A DNA stretch of 64,000 nucleotides from Imbricaverruca yamaguchii (taxonomy: Eukaryota; Arthropoda; Thecostraca; Neoverrucidae), in NCBI GenBank assembly GCA_034440575.1, contig JAOTOL010001285.1, forward strand, positions 101,001 to 165,000, given 5' to 3'. Positions within the stretch are counted from its first letter, which is position 1. Each line of letters starts with the position of its first letter. Both the position numbers and the translations under genes were made by a program. Positions 42,460 to 52,835 of this stretch are shown here, one piece after another. The notes below the pieces were generated by a model that worked only from the letters and a program-made list of their open reading frames with translations, searched no databases and was not told the origin of the DNA.

Positions 42460-42630
42460 AATGCTAGCCAGTTGTTTTGGCTTGAGGGCGCATCGACCAT
42501 GTTGATCGTATAGCGCCCATAACAGTGCTCCTTTCCACTTAGGTTTCAAGTCCTGGCCAGGTTTGCTTTCACGTGTAAGTAGCACTAACTGTACTCAAAC
42601 CAGCGCAATATCTTCACCTCCCTGGATATA
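42460..42630 (-). mobile_element. LINE 3' untranslated end with HT hairpin
   Basis: In minus sense this is about 105 bp after the ORF2 stop, then GAGCACTGTTATGGGCGC, the HT hairpin (inner GATC/GGTC variant) and CAAGCCAAAACAACTGGC. It joins HT to a LINE. Two readings are possible. Either it is the native 3'UTR of the ORF2 fragment at 42631-42961, or a composite HT was inserted there, since TGGCAGCAAATC occurs at 42448-42459 and at 42631-42642. The plausible ORF end (IYPGR, stop) favours the first; the 12-bp match favours the second. Confidence 0.75.
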
Positions 42631-42961
42631 TGGCAGCAAATCGTACTTGTGAGAGGAACTCCAACAGTCGTCCGCTCTGAACCACACGTGACCCATCACC
42701 AAGAATATTTGCCAAGGTCAGCGTGGACACATCACTCCCAAAGTATCGTCGTCGTTGGGCTGAGAAGCGAGTGCACACCAGAAGAACGTGTCTCACTGTT
42801 AGTGCGACATCACCGCGAATGACCAAACCTGGTCGAAGCGCCCTACCCCACCCCCAGTGCGATATCACAGCGGGTACACATTGGCCCGTCAAATCAATGC
42901 ACGATTCCGTCGCCGGTCCCCACAACACAGCTCCGCCGGTTACATCAAACACGGCCGCCAA
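42614..42961 (-). pseudogene. LINE ORF2 C-terminal fragment, with HT insertion
   Basis: Minus-strand frame. Key features are a CX2CX7HX4C zinc-knuckle-like motif (CTRC, then H, then C in TVRHVLLVC), the following RFSAQRRRYFG, and a LLEFL..VRF..IY end. This is the usual close of non-LTR retrotransposon ORF2 proteins, after the reverse transcriptase. The knuckle is split: CTRCDIAL is encoded at about 42860-42890 and TVRHVLL downstream, with a 42-bp HT plus a 13-bp repeat between (42815-42869). A TGA lies in frame a few codons upstream, and the reverse transcriptase is absent. Dead fragment; clade (I, Jockey, RTE or other) not determined. Confidence 0.78.
42815..42856 (+). mobile_element. HT element inside LINE ORF2
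   Basis: 42 bp, plus sense (CGCGAATGACC, then GGTCGAAGCGCCCTA and a C-rich end). TSD AGTGCGACATCAC (42802-42814) and AGTGCGATATCAC (42857-42869), one mismatch. It inserted into an ORF2 of a related or identical LINE. Confidence 0.88.
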
Positions 42962-43014
42962 ATGTGTCCCGCCGCGCGGGCGGCACCTGTCCGCTCGGCC
43001 GGCCGCCCCTCACG

Positions 43015-43068
43015 CTACTCCCGCCACTCCCGCCACTCCCGCCACTCCCGCCACTCCCGCACACGCAT
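43015..43068. repeat. (CTCCCGCCA)n repeat
   Basis: About five copies of the 9-bp unit ACTCCCGCC. Confidence 0.9.
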
Positions 43069-43454
43069 TAGCCGGGCGCCGGCCTCACGCGACCCGGCCG
43101 ACGCTCTGCATCACTATCGACCTGCGTATCTCGTGACACGGCGTCACCGCAGCCTCGCCACCGACACCCCCTCCATTGTCACGTGACGCGGCATCACTGC
43201 AGCCTCGCCCCCCCCCCCGATAGTCACGTGACGTCGAGCATCGCCGCCGGCCATGAATATTCATCACGCAGGCGGCGGTCGGCGTGTGTCATTCGAGCCG
43301 ACATTACCTGTGAAAGGAGCGCTCGGCAGCGCGCTCCCGGCGGGAGGCTGATCTGCCGGCTCCCTCCCGGGGATGCCGGGACACCATCCGGCTGCCCGAC
43401 TCGGGCTGCCGTGGTGGCGACCGGCCGGGAGAGGCCGGGTCGGCACCGCTGCCG

Positions 43455-44235
43455 CCACCACAACCACCACATCCACTACAGCCTACAGTTGACCGCTACC
43501 ACCACATCCACTACAGCCACCGCTACCGCCACATCCACTAAGCTAAGTTCACCGCTACTTACCTGCCACAACATCCACTACATCGCCGCCACCACCGCTA
43601 CCACATCAACCACACCGACACCACACCCTACAGTTCACCGCTACCACCACATCCACTACAGCCTACAGTTCACCGCTACCACAACATCCACTACAGCCTA
43701 CAGTTCACCGCTGCCACAACATCCACTACACCGCCGCCACCACCGCTACCATCGCATCAGCTACACCGCCACCACATCCTGCAGTTCACCGTCCACACAG
43801 CCTACAGTTCACGCTACCACACATCCACTACAGCCTACAGTTCACCACTGCCACAACATCCACTACATCGCCGCCGCCACCGCTACCACCACATCCACTA
43901 CAGCCTACAGTTCACCGCTACCACAACATCCACTACATCGCCGCCACCACCGCTACCACATCAACCACACCGACACCACACCCTACAGTTCACCGCTACC
44001 ACTACATTCCGTACTCGATATCACCCATCCACCACTCCGCCAACACACCGCTACCACACCACATCACGTCCCGCCAACACACATTCTTACACCGCTACCA
44101 CCACATCCACTACCCGATCCCACCACATCCCTACTCCGTACCCCACATATCCACTACTCCGTACCACCCATCGCTCCTCCGATCCCACCACATCCACTAC
44201 ACCGCTACCACCATCCACCACCCCGATACCCCCAT
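43455..44235. repeat. Minisatellite, about 36-bp unit
   Basis: Units assembled from ACCACATCCACTACAGCCTA, CAGTTCACCGCTACC and ACATCGCCGCCACCACC, often alternating. Thr-His-Tyr-Ser open frame of 393 codons on the plus strand is a by-product. Confidence 0.95.
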
Positions 44236-44887
44236 CCCTGCCTTTTAACTTCGGTTTCCCGGGGCTCGCTTCCTTCCTGCTGGTTTGTCCAAGCTTCGCT
44301 TCAGCATTCGCCTGCCATCAGGATGAGCCCGTACACCGATGGCTGGGCCCGCTTTTTCCGGTAGCTCAGATTCATCTCTAGATCAACAATTATATGTGCA
44401 ATGTTCCGTCGCGTTCAGGCGTTAAAAAAACTGCTCGGTCGAGCAGCTAGATAATCCGAACATTCCGTTAGCCTGGAATAGCTGAAGAGATATTTGAAAT
44501 TTATAGCTCAAAAAGCGCTTAGGAAGACTACAATTCTCGTTAAATTCGAATCTAAGATGATAAATGATAGCTCGAACACCTAGTGACATCGGTTCATCAA
44601 TCAGTGGGACACGAGCGCCACCAAAAGTTCCAGAAACGACAACAGTGCTGGCGTTAAGCCGATACCGCAGCGCTAGCGAACCCAGGGGGACTTGAGAACT
44701 TCGCCCCATTTCCATACCCGCCCCCGGAAAAAATGACGCACATCCAGAACAAGCGCACCGGATCGAAATTGCTGGATCCGCCCGTGTGCCACAGTGGCAC
44801 TTCTATAAACTACTCGTTTATTGCACGTGTTGCAAGCACGGGGTGCGCAGTGCAGATGGCGATATGGGTATTGTATCATGTTGGCGT
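44236..44887. other. No gene recognised; one repeated scrap
   Basis: 44270-44360 matches 48280-48365 (TTTGTCCAAGCTTC, then ATGAGCCCGTACACCGA, then TTTTCCGGTAGC), a dispersed repeat of about 90 bp of unknown type. No supported gene. Confidence 0.5.
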
Positions 44888-45272
44888 ACGAATGCTCGTT
44901 GCGCATCCGATCCCACTATTGACCACAAATCTATCCTTTCTTTGTAAATACCTGTGATTTATACCCAGACTGTCCATAACAGCCACTGCACGTGAACGGA
45001 ATGTATTGTGAAATAAATAAGTAAATAAATAAATAAGGAACTAAATAAATAAAAATGAAATAAATAAATAAGTAAATAAAGAACTAAAGACCTAAAGAAC
45101 TAAATAAATAAAGAACTAAATAAATAAAGAATTAAATAAATAAAGAACTAAATAAATAAAGAACTAAATAAATAAAGAATTAAATAAATAAAGAAGTAAA
45201 TAAATAAAGTACTAAATAAATAAATAAATAAACAAACAAATAAATAAACAAACAAATCAATAAATAAATAGT
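44888..45272 (+). mobile_element. LINE 3' end with long AAATAAAT tail
   Basis: About 120 bp matching 62367-62516 (TTGCGCATC, CCCACTATTGACCACAAAT, TTTCTTTGTAAATA, TGTCCATAACAGCCACTGCA), ending GTATTGTGAAATAAATAAG. The tail has expanded to about 260 bp of (AAATAAAG)n and (AAATAAAT)n. Tail type differs from the HT lineage, so this is a second LINE family. Confidence 0.8.
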
Positions 45273-45595
45273 GGCGTCGCACATGGGCCGTCGGCCGTTT
45301 CCGGGTTTTAATCCGCGGCCGCGTCTCGGCTGCGTCGTCCAGCGCTGCCGGCGCGGCCACGTGACCCGGCGCGTCGGCCGACACAGTCGTCACGTGACCG
45401 GCGCCCGTGTCACGTGACGCAGGCGGGCGGCGCGCCGGTTTTGAGTGTGAAAATTGGCCGCGTGTGATGGATCACGGCGGCCGGACTGGCGGCGGCGGAT
45501 CGGTGATTATGAGGCCTGATGGTGCCCGACGATACGAATCGGCTGCTGTGAAGTAATGGTGCTGAGCCCGGAACGCCAGTCGCCTGTCTGCGTGT

Positions 45596-45688
45596 CCGCG
45601 CCTGGGAGTCCGCGCCCGGGAGTCCGCGCCCGGGAGTCCGCGCCCAGGAGTCCGCGACCAGGAGTCCGCGCCCAGGAGTCCGCGGACT
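45596..45688. repeat. Minisatellite, 15-bp unit
   Basis: About six copies of GGGAGTCCGCGCCC with CAGGAGTCCGCG variants. Confidence 0.9.
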
Positions 45689-45766
45689 TTTGCACGCGTG
45701 CGTGCACATGTGTGTGTGTGTGTCTTCCGCCCCGCGTGCATGTGTGCGTGCATGCGTGCGTGCGTG

Positions 45767-45934
45767 TTGGTTGGTTGGTTATTGGTTTTACGACACATTT
45801 AGACCGTTGAGTCATGTAGGCTCGCCCATCTCTCACGCCGATTGGTCGCGGGCGAAGAGCAGCGACAGGTGAGACTCGAACCTTGAACCTTTCGATTGCG
45901 AGATTGGCAACTCACCTCGAGACTACTCGTCCCC
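45767..45934 (-). mobile_element. SINE-V copy in TGCG repeat
   Basis: Complete, with a few small insertions (CATTTAGACC). The flanks are TGCGTGCGTG and TGCGTGCGCG within a GT-rich microsatellite-like region, so the TSD is not diagnostic. Tail ACCAATAACCAACCAACC in sense. Confidence 0.85.
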
Positions 45935-46117
45935 TGCGTGCGCGTGCGCATGTGTTTGTGAGCGTGTGTGAATGCGTGCATGTGTATGTGTACATGTATG
46001 TGAATGTGTATGCGTGTGTGCGTGCGCCAATGTGCGAAATCGGATCTTCACGTGGCGGTTGGCAGTGCGGTTGTGCGCGCTGTGGTTGAAATGAAGCAGG
46101 CGGTACGACGCACAGGA

Positions 46118-46171
46118 TGGGGGCTGCATGACCGATGCAGTCGATGCGCCCCTAAACTCCAATAACCAACC
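46118..46171 (+). mobile_element. HT element
   Basis: Plus sense: CTGCATGACCGATGCAGTCG, GCGCCCCTAAACTCC, AATAACCAACC. The 5' outer-stem strand is G-rich and imperfect. TSD ACGACGCACAGGA (46105-46117) and ACGGCGCACAGAA (46172-46184), two mismatches. Confidence 0.83.
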
Positions 46172-46184
46172 ACGGCGCACAGAA

Positions 46185-47442
46185 GGGCAGCGCCTGCGCA
46201 AAACGGAAGCAGTCCGAATGCGTGCAGTGGTCATCGCGGAATGCGACGGGTTGTGGTGGTGGTGGGGATGGGGTGGGGCCGGAAGTTGTACGGAGCTAGA
46301 GGAGGACCGGCATTTATAGGACGAAATTCAGCAATGAAAGGAGACTTTCAGTTCAGAGCGCTGATCAAAACACGACTAAATGCACCTTTTTGTCACGTTC
46401 GTGCAGTCATACGCGCATTATCGGAGAAAGCAGAACGACAGAATTCCTCGATATCGGCGAACAATACACGCTCAATTACCCCGCGGCAGTCCTGTAATTA
46501 TGACACTTTGTGGTCGGCGCGAACCAGCCTAGCGCAAGCAGCCCAGTCAACAGTGGTGGAGCATATAATCATCACTCCATTGTACAAAACTGCACACCTC
46601 GGCAGCAGGATAATTACGCCCCGGGGACAGGCTGATGGGCCGGTAGCGAACGACAAACGCCGCCAGGCGAAAGCCGTCGGCTTTCGGGACGAAAAAGCTC
46701 CGCGTGTCATCGGAAAACGCCCGGTCATGGACGCCGATTGAATTCCGAGCGCGCGCTTTTTCGTTCGCCCGGTTGTCCCGCAATTTACCGGGTCGGGAAA
46801 CATGAGCTCATCACGGCTAGGGCGCAATTTATTAGGCGCCCGACGCCGCCGCCGACGTTTTTTCTCCCGGCCACCTTGTCCCGTATCACGACCATCCACG
46901 GCGCCGGTTTTTATCGCGCCAAAAACGCCACCCGCCATCCATTAGGCTAACGGCGGCCGGATGGGTGCGACGCCGTCAGAGGCGCAGTCAGACGACAGAA
47001 GCGAACGCAGCGCGCACCAGATGACCCAGATGAAGAAAAACCCTTCCGGCGAACAACGCCACACACACGCTGCACTTCACCCGCACGCACACTTCGCACG
47101 CACACACACACACACGGCGTCGCCATCAAAACGAGCGAACGCGACCACGACCAGACCGTCGCTCGCCGACGAGCACCAGGAGCACGTGACCGCCTGAGTG
47201 CGCCCATGGCACTGCGTCACGGTCGCAGGCGCCAATGGACGACGTGCCAGGCGTCGGGTCGGTCCGGTGGTGGCCGAGACGAGCCGGCGGCCGCGCGGCT
47301 CGTAATGTGGCCGCGTCGGCCCCCGGTCAATGGCGGCAGCGCGCGTCCGACTCGCGCCATTTCTGGCCGACGGCGCCGCTCGCGCCATTCAGCGTCGGCT
47401 CGTGCGCGCCGGCTGCGTGCGCGCCGGCGCTGAGTCGGCGCT
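46185..47442. other. No gene recognised; GC-rich right half
   Basis: 46600-47440 is GC-rich and largely open in several frames, with short runs such as CACACACACACACGG. No exon borders supported. Confidence 0.35.
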
Positions 47443-47832
47443 GTGGCGGGAACTGCGACCGTGGCGGGAACGGGGACCGTGGCGGGAGCTGGGACCGTGG
47501 CGGGAACACAGACCGTGGCGGGAGCACCGACCGTGGCGGAAAACTGGACCGTGGCGGGAACACCGACTGTGGCGGGAACACCGACCGTGGTGGGAAAACA
47601 GACCGTGGCGGGAACACAGACCATGGCGGGAAAACATACCATGGCGGGAACACCGACCGTGGCGGGAACACCAACCGTGGCGGGAACACAGACCATGGCG
47701 TGAACACCGACCGTGGCGGGAACACGGCGGGAACGAGGACCGTGGCGGGAACGAGGACCGTGGCGGGAGCTGGGACCGTGGCGCGAACGATGATCGTGAC
47801 GGGAGCCGGGATCGCGGCGTGACGGAAGGTGG
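47443..47832. repeat. Minisatellite, 16-bp unit
   Basis: About 24 copies of GACCGTGGCGGGAACA with variants at GAACA (GAGCT, AAAAC) and some one-base shorter. Open in all frames. Confidence 0.96.
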
Positions 47833-48069
47833 CGGGTAGCGGGGCCGTGGCGGGAAGAATGCGTGATCGGTGGTTCAGCGGTCCACTTGCTGACTTGTGC
47901 GGGAATGGCCAACAGAAGTCAAGATGACTCTATGGGCAACAGGTATTTTCTGCAGGGTAGGTGTAAGCGAACCGTTGGCAGACTCAAAGTTCCGTCATGA
48001 AGTGCTAATTTCACAATCTGATTGATTGTCCATGTCAAAACGAAGGCCTTCAATTGAGATGTCTTGTGG

Positions 48070-48131
48070 TGGTGGTGGATTTGAGCTTTAGGGCGCGTCG
48101 ACTGCCTTGGTCATTTTGCGCCCATGATACA
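48070..48131 (-). mobile_element. HT element, CCA-tail subfamily
   Basis: Hairpin ends TTTTGCGCCCA. TSD TCTTGTGG at 48062-48069 and 48132-48139. Confidence 0.82.
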
Positions 48132-48139
48132 TCTTGTGG

Positions 48140-49015
48140 GATTTGTAGCCGATATTATTATAATGGATTGATAACGCCACAAATTTGTGGTTCAAATCTA
48201 CGTCTAACTTCTCGGTACGGAATTAACTACATTTAAAAAACTAACAACAATGGCAATGGATTTCCTTCCTTCTAGTTTGTCCAAGCTTCAACTTCAGCAT
48301 TCACCTGCACATCCAAGGATGAGCCCGTACACCGACGGCTCGCCCTGGGCCTCTGCTTCATTTTCCGGTAGCGGGTGATGAACGAAGCCTGTCTGGAGCC
48401 TGTGGTACTGGCCACCATCCAGATATGCCATCACGTTCCATGTAGTACACATCTGCATGCATGCATATCCGCTCGTTTGTACAATGCGATTCTGTTTTGC
48501 CGCGCCAGCTGCTCGACATAGACGCCGCTGCCGCAGTCGGTCTCTTCGTTCCCGCGGCCCATCAGAGACGTCTGCGGCATACGAGACCGCACCCAACGGA
48601 GCCACCGGAACGCAGAACCCCGCCAGCGCGCCAAACCCGGCTTCGGGCGCGCCAATTTCCCGCCGAGCCCCCACATCGCCGCGAGTCGCCGCCGACGCCG
48701 CTTGTCGTCGAGCCCATTCACGAGCCCATTCACGTCCACGTCCACACCGCGTAATCTACCACTTCTGGCCGTGCGGCTCCATTCAGGGCGCACCCCCTGC
48801 ACGCCGCGCCGACAGCACTAATTGGAAACATGGAGTCGCGCCGGTACACACGGCCGAAAAAGTCCTCTCAGAGCCGACCGGTAGTCAAGCGCTGTGACGT
48901 CAGCGCCCCGCGCCGAGTCGACTGTGTGCTGCGGCGGAAGTGCGCGCGCCGAGGAATGTTGACGGATTTTCGGTGACGCGGTAGAGCTGAGCAGAACAAC
49001 CAGTAAACTTTCAGC
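48140..49015. other. No gene recognised
   Basis: Holds the second copy (about 48280-48365) of the dispersed scrap at 44270. 48500-48900 is GC-rich. No supported exon. Confidence 0.35.
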
Positions 49016-49030
49016 GACTGAGGAAATTTG

Positions 49031-49087
49031 GTTGGTTGGTTGTTGGAGTTTTAGGGCGCATCGACTGCAGAGGTCATGCAGCACCCA
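49031..49087 (-). mobile_element. HT element
   Basis: 57 bp with GCAGCACCCA end. TSD GACTGAGGAAATTTG (49016-49030) and GACCGAGGAAATTTG (49088-49102), one mismatch. Tail CCAACCAACC. Confidence 0.9.
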
Positions 49088-49277
49088 GACCGAGGAAATT
49101 TGATGTTGTCACTTTTCAGTCGTGCGCGAAGCATATTTTTACAGCCGCTCAGCCCACCCGATCTAAATATTTTATTTACACGTTGCTCATTGCTGTCCAT
49201 GAAAGACCGGACAACAAATCAATACACCTCTGTTTCCTCCACACCGACATAGAATGCCACGATTTCCGTCTGACACG

Positions 49278-49315
49278 CTAGTTATTTGGGCTTCAGGGCG
49301 CTTTAGGGCTTTAGC
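49278..49315 (-). mobile_element. HT element, rearranged core
   Basis: 38 bp. Tail and start of the outer stem, then GCTTTAGGGCTTTAGC instead of the usual loop. TSD CCGTCTGACACG (49266-49277) and CCGTCGGACACG (49316-49327), one mismatch. Confidence 0.78.
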
Positions 49316-49469
49316 CCGTCGGACACGTGAATTGTGGTGGTGCACTCAGTCCTCTCAGTCTGTTATCGACGCACTGTACGATCTCGGTCTCTCTGCATTC
49401 GCTAAACACGGCCTAGCTAGACACACTGTTGACCAGAGCCTTGTTCTCACTGGACTGGTTATGTCGGGG

Positions 49470-49636
49470 TTGGTTGGTTATTGGTTTTTACGACACATCG
49501 ACCGTTGAGTCACGTAGCGTCGCCAATCTCTCACGCCGATTGGTCGCGGGCGAAGAGTAGCGACAGGTGAGACTCGAACTCGCATCCTTTCGATTGTGAG
49601 ACGAGCAACTTACCCCTAGGCTGCTCGTCCCGGCTC
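49470..49636 (-). mobile_element. SINE-V copy
   Basis: Complete head to tail; the anticodon arm reads ATCCTTTCGATTGTGAGACG on the plus strand. TSD TGTCGGGG at 49462-49469 and 49637-49644. Confidence 0.87.
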
Positions 49637-49677
49637 TGTCGGGGCGAGCAGTCGGGAATGGGTCGCGCGTCAGTGGA

Positions 49678-49762
49678 TGTCTATGGTGCTATGGTCTATG
49701 GTCTATGGTCTATGGTCTATGGTCTATGGTCTATGGTCTATGGTGTCTATGGTCTATGGTCA
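49678..49762. repeat. (TCTATGG)n microsatellite
   Basis: About ten copies of the 7-bp unit GGTCTAT with two interruptions. Confidence 0.93.
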
Positions 49763-50032
49763 CATAAACCACGGCTCGCGCTCCGCACATGCGACACACG
49801 CACAACATTCACATCGAAAGCGTAACACTCTTATCTAGATTATCATTGGTAGAAGCGAGTGATGTACTCCGTACTCAGGCACTTACCGTCGGGATTTCTG
49901 ATGATTTGTTTTCGCAGTATAGTGTTACCGCCGCGTGTTTATGCTCACATTCCGAGGAACATCCTTGCACTTTGTCGCCCTGGCATTCCTGCTGCCGATC
50001 TGATTTATCTGAACACAGGAAGACACGGAATT

Positions 50033-50084
50033 GTTGTTATTGGAGTTTAGAGGCGCATCGACTGCATCGGTTATGCGGCGCCCA
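50033..50084 (-). mobile_element. HT element
   Basis: 52 bp ending GCGCCCA. TSD AAGACACGGAATT (50020-50032) and AAGACACGGGATT (50085-50097), one mismatch. Confidence 0.9.
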
Positions 50085-50380
50085 AAGACACGGGATTAAT
50101 GTGGCACTCTCCGGCGCGGAAATTTTCGGCCGCATAAATGGATAGCAGCCAATACCGGAAACAATAGCATTCATATGCTGGGTAACATGACCAGCATCGG
50201 ATCTGGCCACATTATGAGAAGCTGAAGGATATCCGAAGATCCAGGTCACAGTCGGTGGTCCAGTCTGGGAGCCTGGCTGTGCAAACCCTGTACCGCCACC
50301 TTCACCACGCCTGGCGCATAAATACTCGTGTGTATGTGTTGAATGTGTAGAGGAGGTTGGCAAGCGGGGAAGGTGTGAAG

Positions 50381-50557
50381 AAGAAGAACCTTGGGTTTCT
50401 TTACGACGCCTTCAACCACTAGGCCATACAGCGTCGCCAACCTCTCACGCCGATTGCTCTCGGGTGGACTCGGTAAATCCCGCCGGTTGTGAGATTCGAA
50501 CCCACGATATTCCGATCAAGAGTTCGACGCTCTACCAACCGAGCTACCGCGGCCCCT
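50381..50557 (-). mobile_element. SINE-K copy
   Basis: Complete, ending GAAGAAGAACCTTGGG on the plus strand. TSD GGGAAGGTGTGAAG (50367-50380) and GGGAACGTGCGAAG (50558-50571), two mismatches. Confidence 0.88.
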
Positions 50558-50737
50558 GGGAACGTGCGAAGGCAGGACGCACGTGACGCCCGTGGCCGGC
50601 ATCCGTGCGCTGTGTGCCGCCGCTGACGAGGTGAACGCGCTGTTGAAGCAGGAGGCGGTTATCTGACGGGTATCAACGCCGATACGGTATCAACGCGACC
50701 CATGTGCGGAGAATTCGCACAGGCGCCCCTCGCCGGT

Positions 50738-50906
50738 GGTGGTTGGCGGTAGCCATTGGTTTTACGACACGTCGACCGTCGAGTCATGCAGCGTCGCCAA
50801 CCTCTCATGCCGACTGGTTGCGGGCGAAGAGTAGCGACAGGTGAGACTCGAACCCACTACCTTTCGATTGTGAGACGGACAACTTACCCCTAGACTACTC
50901 GTCCCC
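50738..50906 (-). mobile_element. SINE-V copy
   Basis: Complete head, middle domain and hairpin; tail shortened to CCAATGGCTACC. No clear TSD. A scrap of SINE-V head (CCCCTAGACTACT) recurs at 51046-51058. Confidence 0.82.
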
Positions 50907-51204
50907 GAAAACAAGATCGAAGCACAGCGTTCCATCTCGAAGGTGCAGAAGCAAGCGATTCGGCTCTTTTACTCCGGCAGTCCACCGGATAATTTTACAC
51001 CGAACTTTTTATTCTATTGAGAACGTCTTCAATGTAACCTAGACCCCTAGACTACTTTCTCCTCGCGCTCCTCTCCGGCAACGTCGGATCCGCCAGTGGC
51101 GAGGAGCGGCTTCAGTTGCCGCGGGCACCGCCACTTCACACTGTGCCAACAGCTGCGTGTCCTGACCGTTTCCGACCAACCATAGGCGCAGGGGTGGGCA
51201 TGAG

Positions 51205-51470
51205 ATCAAAGTGCCCTTTTGGCAAAAAGTGCCCTTTTACCTAAAAGTGCCCTCTTGGCCGGAATGTCCCAAATTTAGCCCAAAATCACCTGCCTTATGT
51301 GCCCCACCTGTGCAAAGGTGCCCTTTGGGCCCAAAACTGTCCTTTTGGCCAATCATTTTTTTTTACGCCCCACCCCCTCCCCGGTGAACAGACCTTCCAG
51401 TGCGCCCCGGGCCGCAAGTGCCCTTTTGGAGCCGGCCAAGTGCCCTTTCGGTCCGCCCCCCATCGAAAAA
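51205..51470. repeat. Degenerate AAGTGCCCTTTTGGC repeat
   Basis: At least six scattered copies of GTGCCCTTTTGG or close variants at uneven spacing. Probably part of a dispersed element rather than a simple minisatellite; type unknown. Confidence 0.55.
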
Positions 51471-52708
51471 TCCTGGGTGCGCGCCTGCAACCAACCGGCA
51501 CATTCAACCGCAAACTCCCACCGTCGTTCGTTGGTGCATCTTTCCTCGCTTCCAAGAGGATCCTCCTGGACTCGTATGGTGTGAATTGCCCACAAATCCG
51601 GCATTTCAGCTATTTTTGGTCAAGCTAGACGTTCCACGAATCTTTACCAGCGTCTTCCGGAGATAAGGGTGATACGTTTGACATACAATTGTTGCGATCT
51701 TGCATTAAACAATGTCTCTTGCGAAAAATACAATCAGTTTCGATTTCCGAAGAATTTTGGCACACCCGATTCCAAAACTTTTCTGCACAAATTGTTCGAC
51801 AGTGATCTAAATTTACTGCCTCACTGTACTTCTCCCCTCATGTTAGACTTAGACCACCCTTAGACCACCTCATGACAGTGTGTTCTTTGGCCATTACCTA
51901 GGTAGGTGGGAGTGCCCTTTATCGGAGCGGCCCGATTATGTCAAATGCTTGTGTGAGAAGAAACCCAAGGCAGGCTAACGACAATACAGATTGTTCCACT
52001 TCCCGCTCTTGTTTTCTTGCCAGACACATCCTGCCGTTAAATATCAGTGAAAAGACTGTCCTGGAATCCTCTCAAACAGGTAAAAACGTCAGTAACGCCA
52101 TTGATGGCTCCATGTCTGAAGAATGATCTTGCTTGCATCGCTGAGCCTACACTTTTGAACAGTTATTATACTGTGTTTTATGGTGCATAACGTGCGTTTA
52201 TGGTACATAAAACTATTGCAAAGTACAGTAGTTTTATGGCGCGTTTCCGGTGCAATAAAGAGCAACGAAAATGCCCTATAATTCGTGGCAGCAAATGATA
52301 ATTGAGAATGCTGCAAAGCTCTGCGACCGCAATGCTGATGCAACCAAGACCCATCGGAAAGAGCTGCTCGCAGTGCCCAGCTCAGACCCCCACGCCCGCC
52401 ACAATATTGTAAGCCGCATGTTCCGAGCGCTCGCACCGCCACCGCCGGCGGCGTGGCCACGCCGCTGGCAGCGACAGCAACACAGGAAAGGCCGTGGCTC
52501 GTGGCTCGCGTGCCGTGGCTCGATTAATCGCCGCCAAGCACGCGGACCTCATGACTGGGCTCTCCTTCTGCGGAGATCTGCCACCGCCTTCACATGCTCA
52601 CGCCCCGGATGGGCGCGAGCATGGGGCGCCGCCGGGGGATTTGCCCGGGGCAGGCGAACCCTCTTTTCACCAGCTTCCCCACAAAAGACACGTTGCTCAA
52701 CTGGTCAG
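51471..52708. other. No gene recognised
   Basis: Balanced DNA to 52250, then GC-rich to 52708. Possibly intron if the next candidate exon is real. Confidence 0.3.
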
Positions 52709-52835
52709 GTGACCGTGGGTTGGGACACCTCCTACACCCCTGTGGCGGTAAAGTTCGTGTGTCGTATCGGCGGTCCGCAGAGGAAATGGATGGTTTGGAC
52801 CATGGAACTTCGCACCCCAGAGATGGTTAGTCGAG
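52709..52835 (+). CDS. Candidate internal exon, function unknown
   Basis: Seen: acceptor-like CTGGTCAG ending at 52708, then 42 codons in frame and a donor-like CGAG followed by GTGAGG at 52836. Third positions are mainly G or C. The frame starts at a codon boundary and ends after one base of a codon. The predicted peptide has no stop and contains GWDTSYTPVAVKF and a Trp pair in KWMVWTMEL. It resembles ordinary soluble-protein sequence, not low-complexity repeat. No family recognised and no flanking exon found. A pyrimidine-rich run (CCCTCTTTTCACCAGC at about 52658) lies upstream of the acceptor. Confidence 0.4.

Noticed and set aside
44673..44906. Minus-strand frame with Cys pairs, possible zinc finger
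   Set aside because: Cys spacing fits no known finger, and the frame overlaps the 5' part of a dispersed LINE end.
47217..47912. Frames of 132-231 codons over 47.2-47.9 kb
   Set aside because: Translations of the 16-bp GACCGTGGCGGGAACA minisatellite in several frames on both strands.
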